A stretch of DNA of 64,000 nucleotides from Ensifer sp. BR816 (GTDB lineage: Bacteria; Pseudomonadota; Alphaproteobacteria; Rhizobiales; Rhizobiaceae), in contig NZ_KB905370.1 in assembly GCF_000378985.1 (NCBI RefSeq), positions 2,673,210-2,737,209 of the forward strand, in the 5' to 3' direction. The translations under genes were made by a program, and so were the position numbers. This document shows, in pieces, positions 63,332 to 64,000 of this stretch (positions are counted from its first letter, which is position 1; every line of letters starts with the position of its first letter). The notes beneath the pieces were generated by a model that was not told the DNA's origin, did not search any database, and saw only the letters and a list, made by a program, of their open reading frames with translations.

Positions 63332-64000
63332 GTGAAGCCCATTCGAGAGCACGCAGTCTTCGCTTTTCGTTTGCCTGCCGCGTCGGGACCATACCGTCTC
63401 AAGCGCGCTCTCGAGTGCGCGCTGGGCGGGGTGCTTTTCGTCCTCTGCCTGCCGCTGATGGCGGCAACAGCGATCGTCGTTTGGCTGAGCCTTGGGCTGC
63501 CGTTGTTCTTCACCCAGGCACGCGCCGGCGCGGGTATGCATGACATCACGATTACGAAGTTTCGCACGATGACCAACGCGCGGGGACCGGACGGCGCATT
63601 GTTGCCGGACCAAATGCGCCAGACGGCTGCGACGTCGGTGCTTCGCAGACTTCGTTTCGACGAACTGCCGCAACTCCTTGCCGTGTTGGTGGGCGACATG
63701 TCGATCGTAGGGCCGCGCCCGCTCCCGTTGGCGACGGTTGCAAGCTTTGGTGATCTTGGCCGCCTGCGCTCGCTGGTCGCTCCAGGTATGACGGGTTGGG
63801 CACAGGTCAATGGCAATACGTTGCTGTCGGACGAGGAGAAGATCGCGCTTGACCTCTGGTATGTCGCGCACGCGAGTCTTTGGCTCGATGTGCGAATTCT
63901 CCTGTTGACCCTAAGGACAATCATTTTCGGCGAGCGCGTAAACGATATGCATCTAAAAGTTGCTCAGGATTTTCTTTTACGTCATTCTCGCGGTCTGCAG
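63332..64000 (+). CDS. Bacterial sugar transferase (ExoY/WcaJ type), C terminus beyond window
   Basis: A GTG at 63332 opens a frame of 223 codons that is still open at the right edge. It encodes an undecaprenyl-phosphate sugar-1-phosphate transferase: a membrane helix at about residues 30-58, then KFRTM (76-80), RFDELPQL (108-115), MSIVGPRP (123-130) and PGMTGWAQVNG (151-161). This enzyme puts the first sugar on the lipid carrier and so starts each repeat unit. The core domain is complete; only the extreme C terminus may be missing. It follows the export gene on the same strand, as exoY does exoF in rhizobia. Confidence 0.9.
   Translation, partial: MKPIREHAVFAFRLPAASGPYRLKRALECALGGVLFVLCLPLMAATAIVVWLSLGLPLFFTQARAGAGMHDITITKFRTMTNARGPDGALLPDQMRQTAATSVLRRLRFDELPQLLAVLVGDMSIVGPRPLPLATVASFGDLGRLRSLVAPGMTGWAQVNGNTLLSDEEKIALDLWYVAHASLWLDVRILLLTLRTIIFGERVNDMHLKVAQDFLLRHSRGLQ

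Overview
The window is high-GC bacterial DNA with the gene content of a Rhizobiales chromosome or megaplasmid, most like Sinorhizobium/Ensifer. The grounds are a BenABCD/CatABC aromatic cluster, an Ohr/OhrR peroxide module, TRAP and tripartite tricarboxylate transporters, ExoF/ExoY-like polysaccharide genes, a 24-residue membrane peptide of a type I associate with rhizobia, and several intergenic palindromes that resemble rhizobial repeat families. No rRNA, tRNA, CRISPR array or insertion sequence was seen. The taxonomic call is inference from gene content.

Layout. 1-2.7 kb: the end of a degenerate EAL protein and two LysR regulators. 2.7-11.3 kb: nine plus-strand genes, catB-catC-catA-benA-benB-benC-benD-MFS transporter-pcaD, which together import benzoate and carry it through catechol and cis,cis-muconate to 3-oxoadipate. 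An ATAC-N7-GTAT dyad of the BenM/CatM type lies between catB and the divergent LysR gene. 11.5-12.9 kb: a DHA2-type MFS exporter. 13.2-18.7 kb: a minus-strand operon of a polar amino acid ABC transporter, a cystathionine-lyase-type PLP enzyme and a homocysteine S-methyltransferase, with a divergent Lrp regulator; it looks like scavenging of a sulfur amino acid. 19.4-21.0 kb: a metallophosphoesterase and the decayed remains of a ferredoxin and ferredoxin reductase.

21.1-29.3 kb: tctCBA, a GntR regulator that appears to have two winged helices, a 24-residue membrane peptide, an aconitase-superfamily enzyme and a convergent kdgD. The tctC and aconitase promoters share a 19-base identical block inside a palindrome, which suggests one regulon. 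29.5-34.2 kb: a secreted unknown, a band-7 membrane protein and a large anchored unknown. 34.7-38.6 kb: ohrR, an MscS channel, ohr and two small unknowns; three near-identical dyads control ohrR and ohr. 38.9-42.6 kb: a degenerate GGDEF protein, a membrane GGDEF-EAL protein and a PilZ protein.

42.7-49.8 kb: a GntR regulator, a TRAP transporter, a GlcD-type FAD dehydrogenase, a divergent DapA-family lyase/aldolase and a formyltransferase. A perfect 17-bp palindrome lies between the divergent genes. The DapA-family gene runs through its expected end into the opposite-strand formyltransferase gene.

50.3-64 kb: a Wzx/Wzy-type polysaccharide locus, with a Wzz/BY-kinase-like protein whose kinase motifs are lost, a GT4 glycosyltransferase, a Wzy-like polymerase, two different sulfotransferases, a secreted pectate-lyase-like protein, a methyltransferase, a flippase, an export protein, and a sugar-phosphate transferase that runs off the right edge. 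Two sulfotransferases and a methyltransferase in one assembly locus point to a sulfated, possibly methylated, surface or extracellular polysaccharide.
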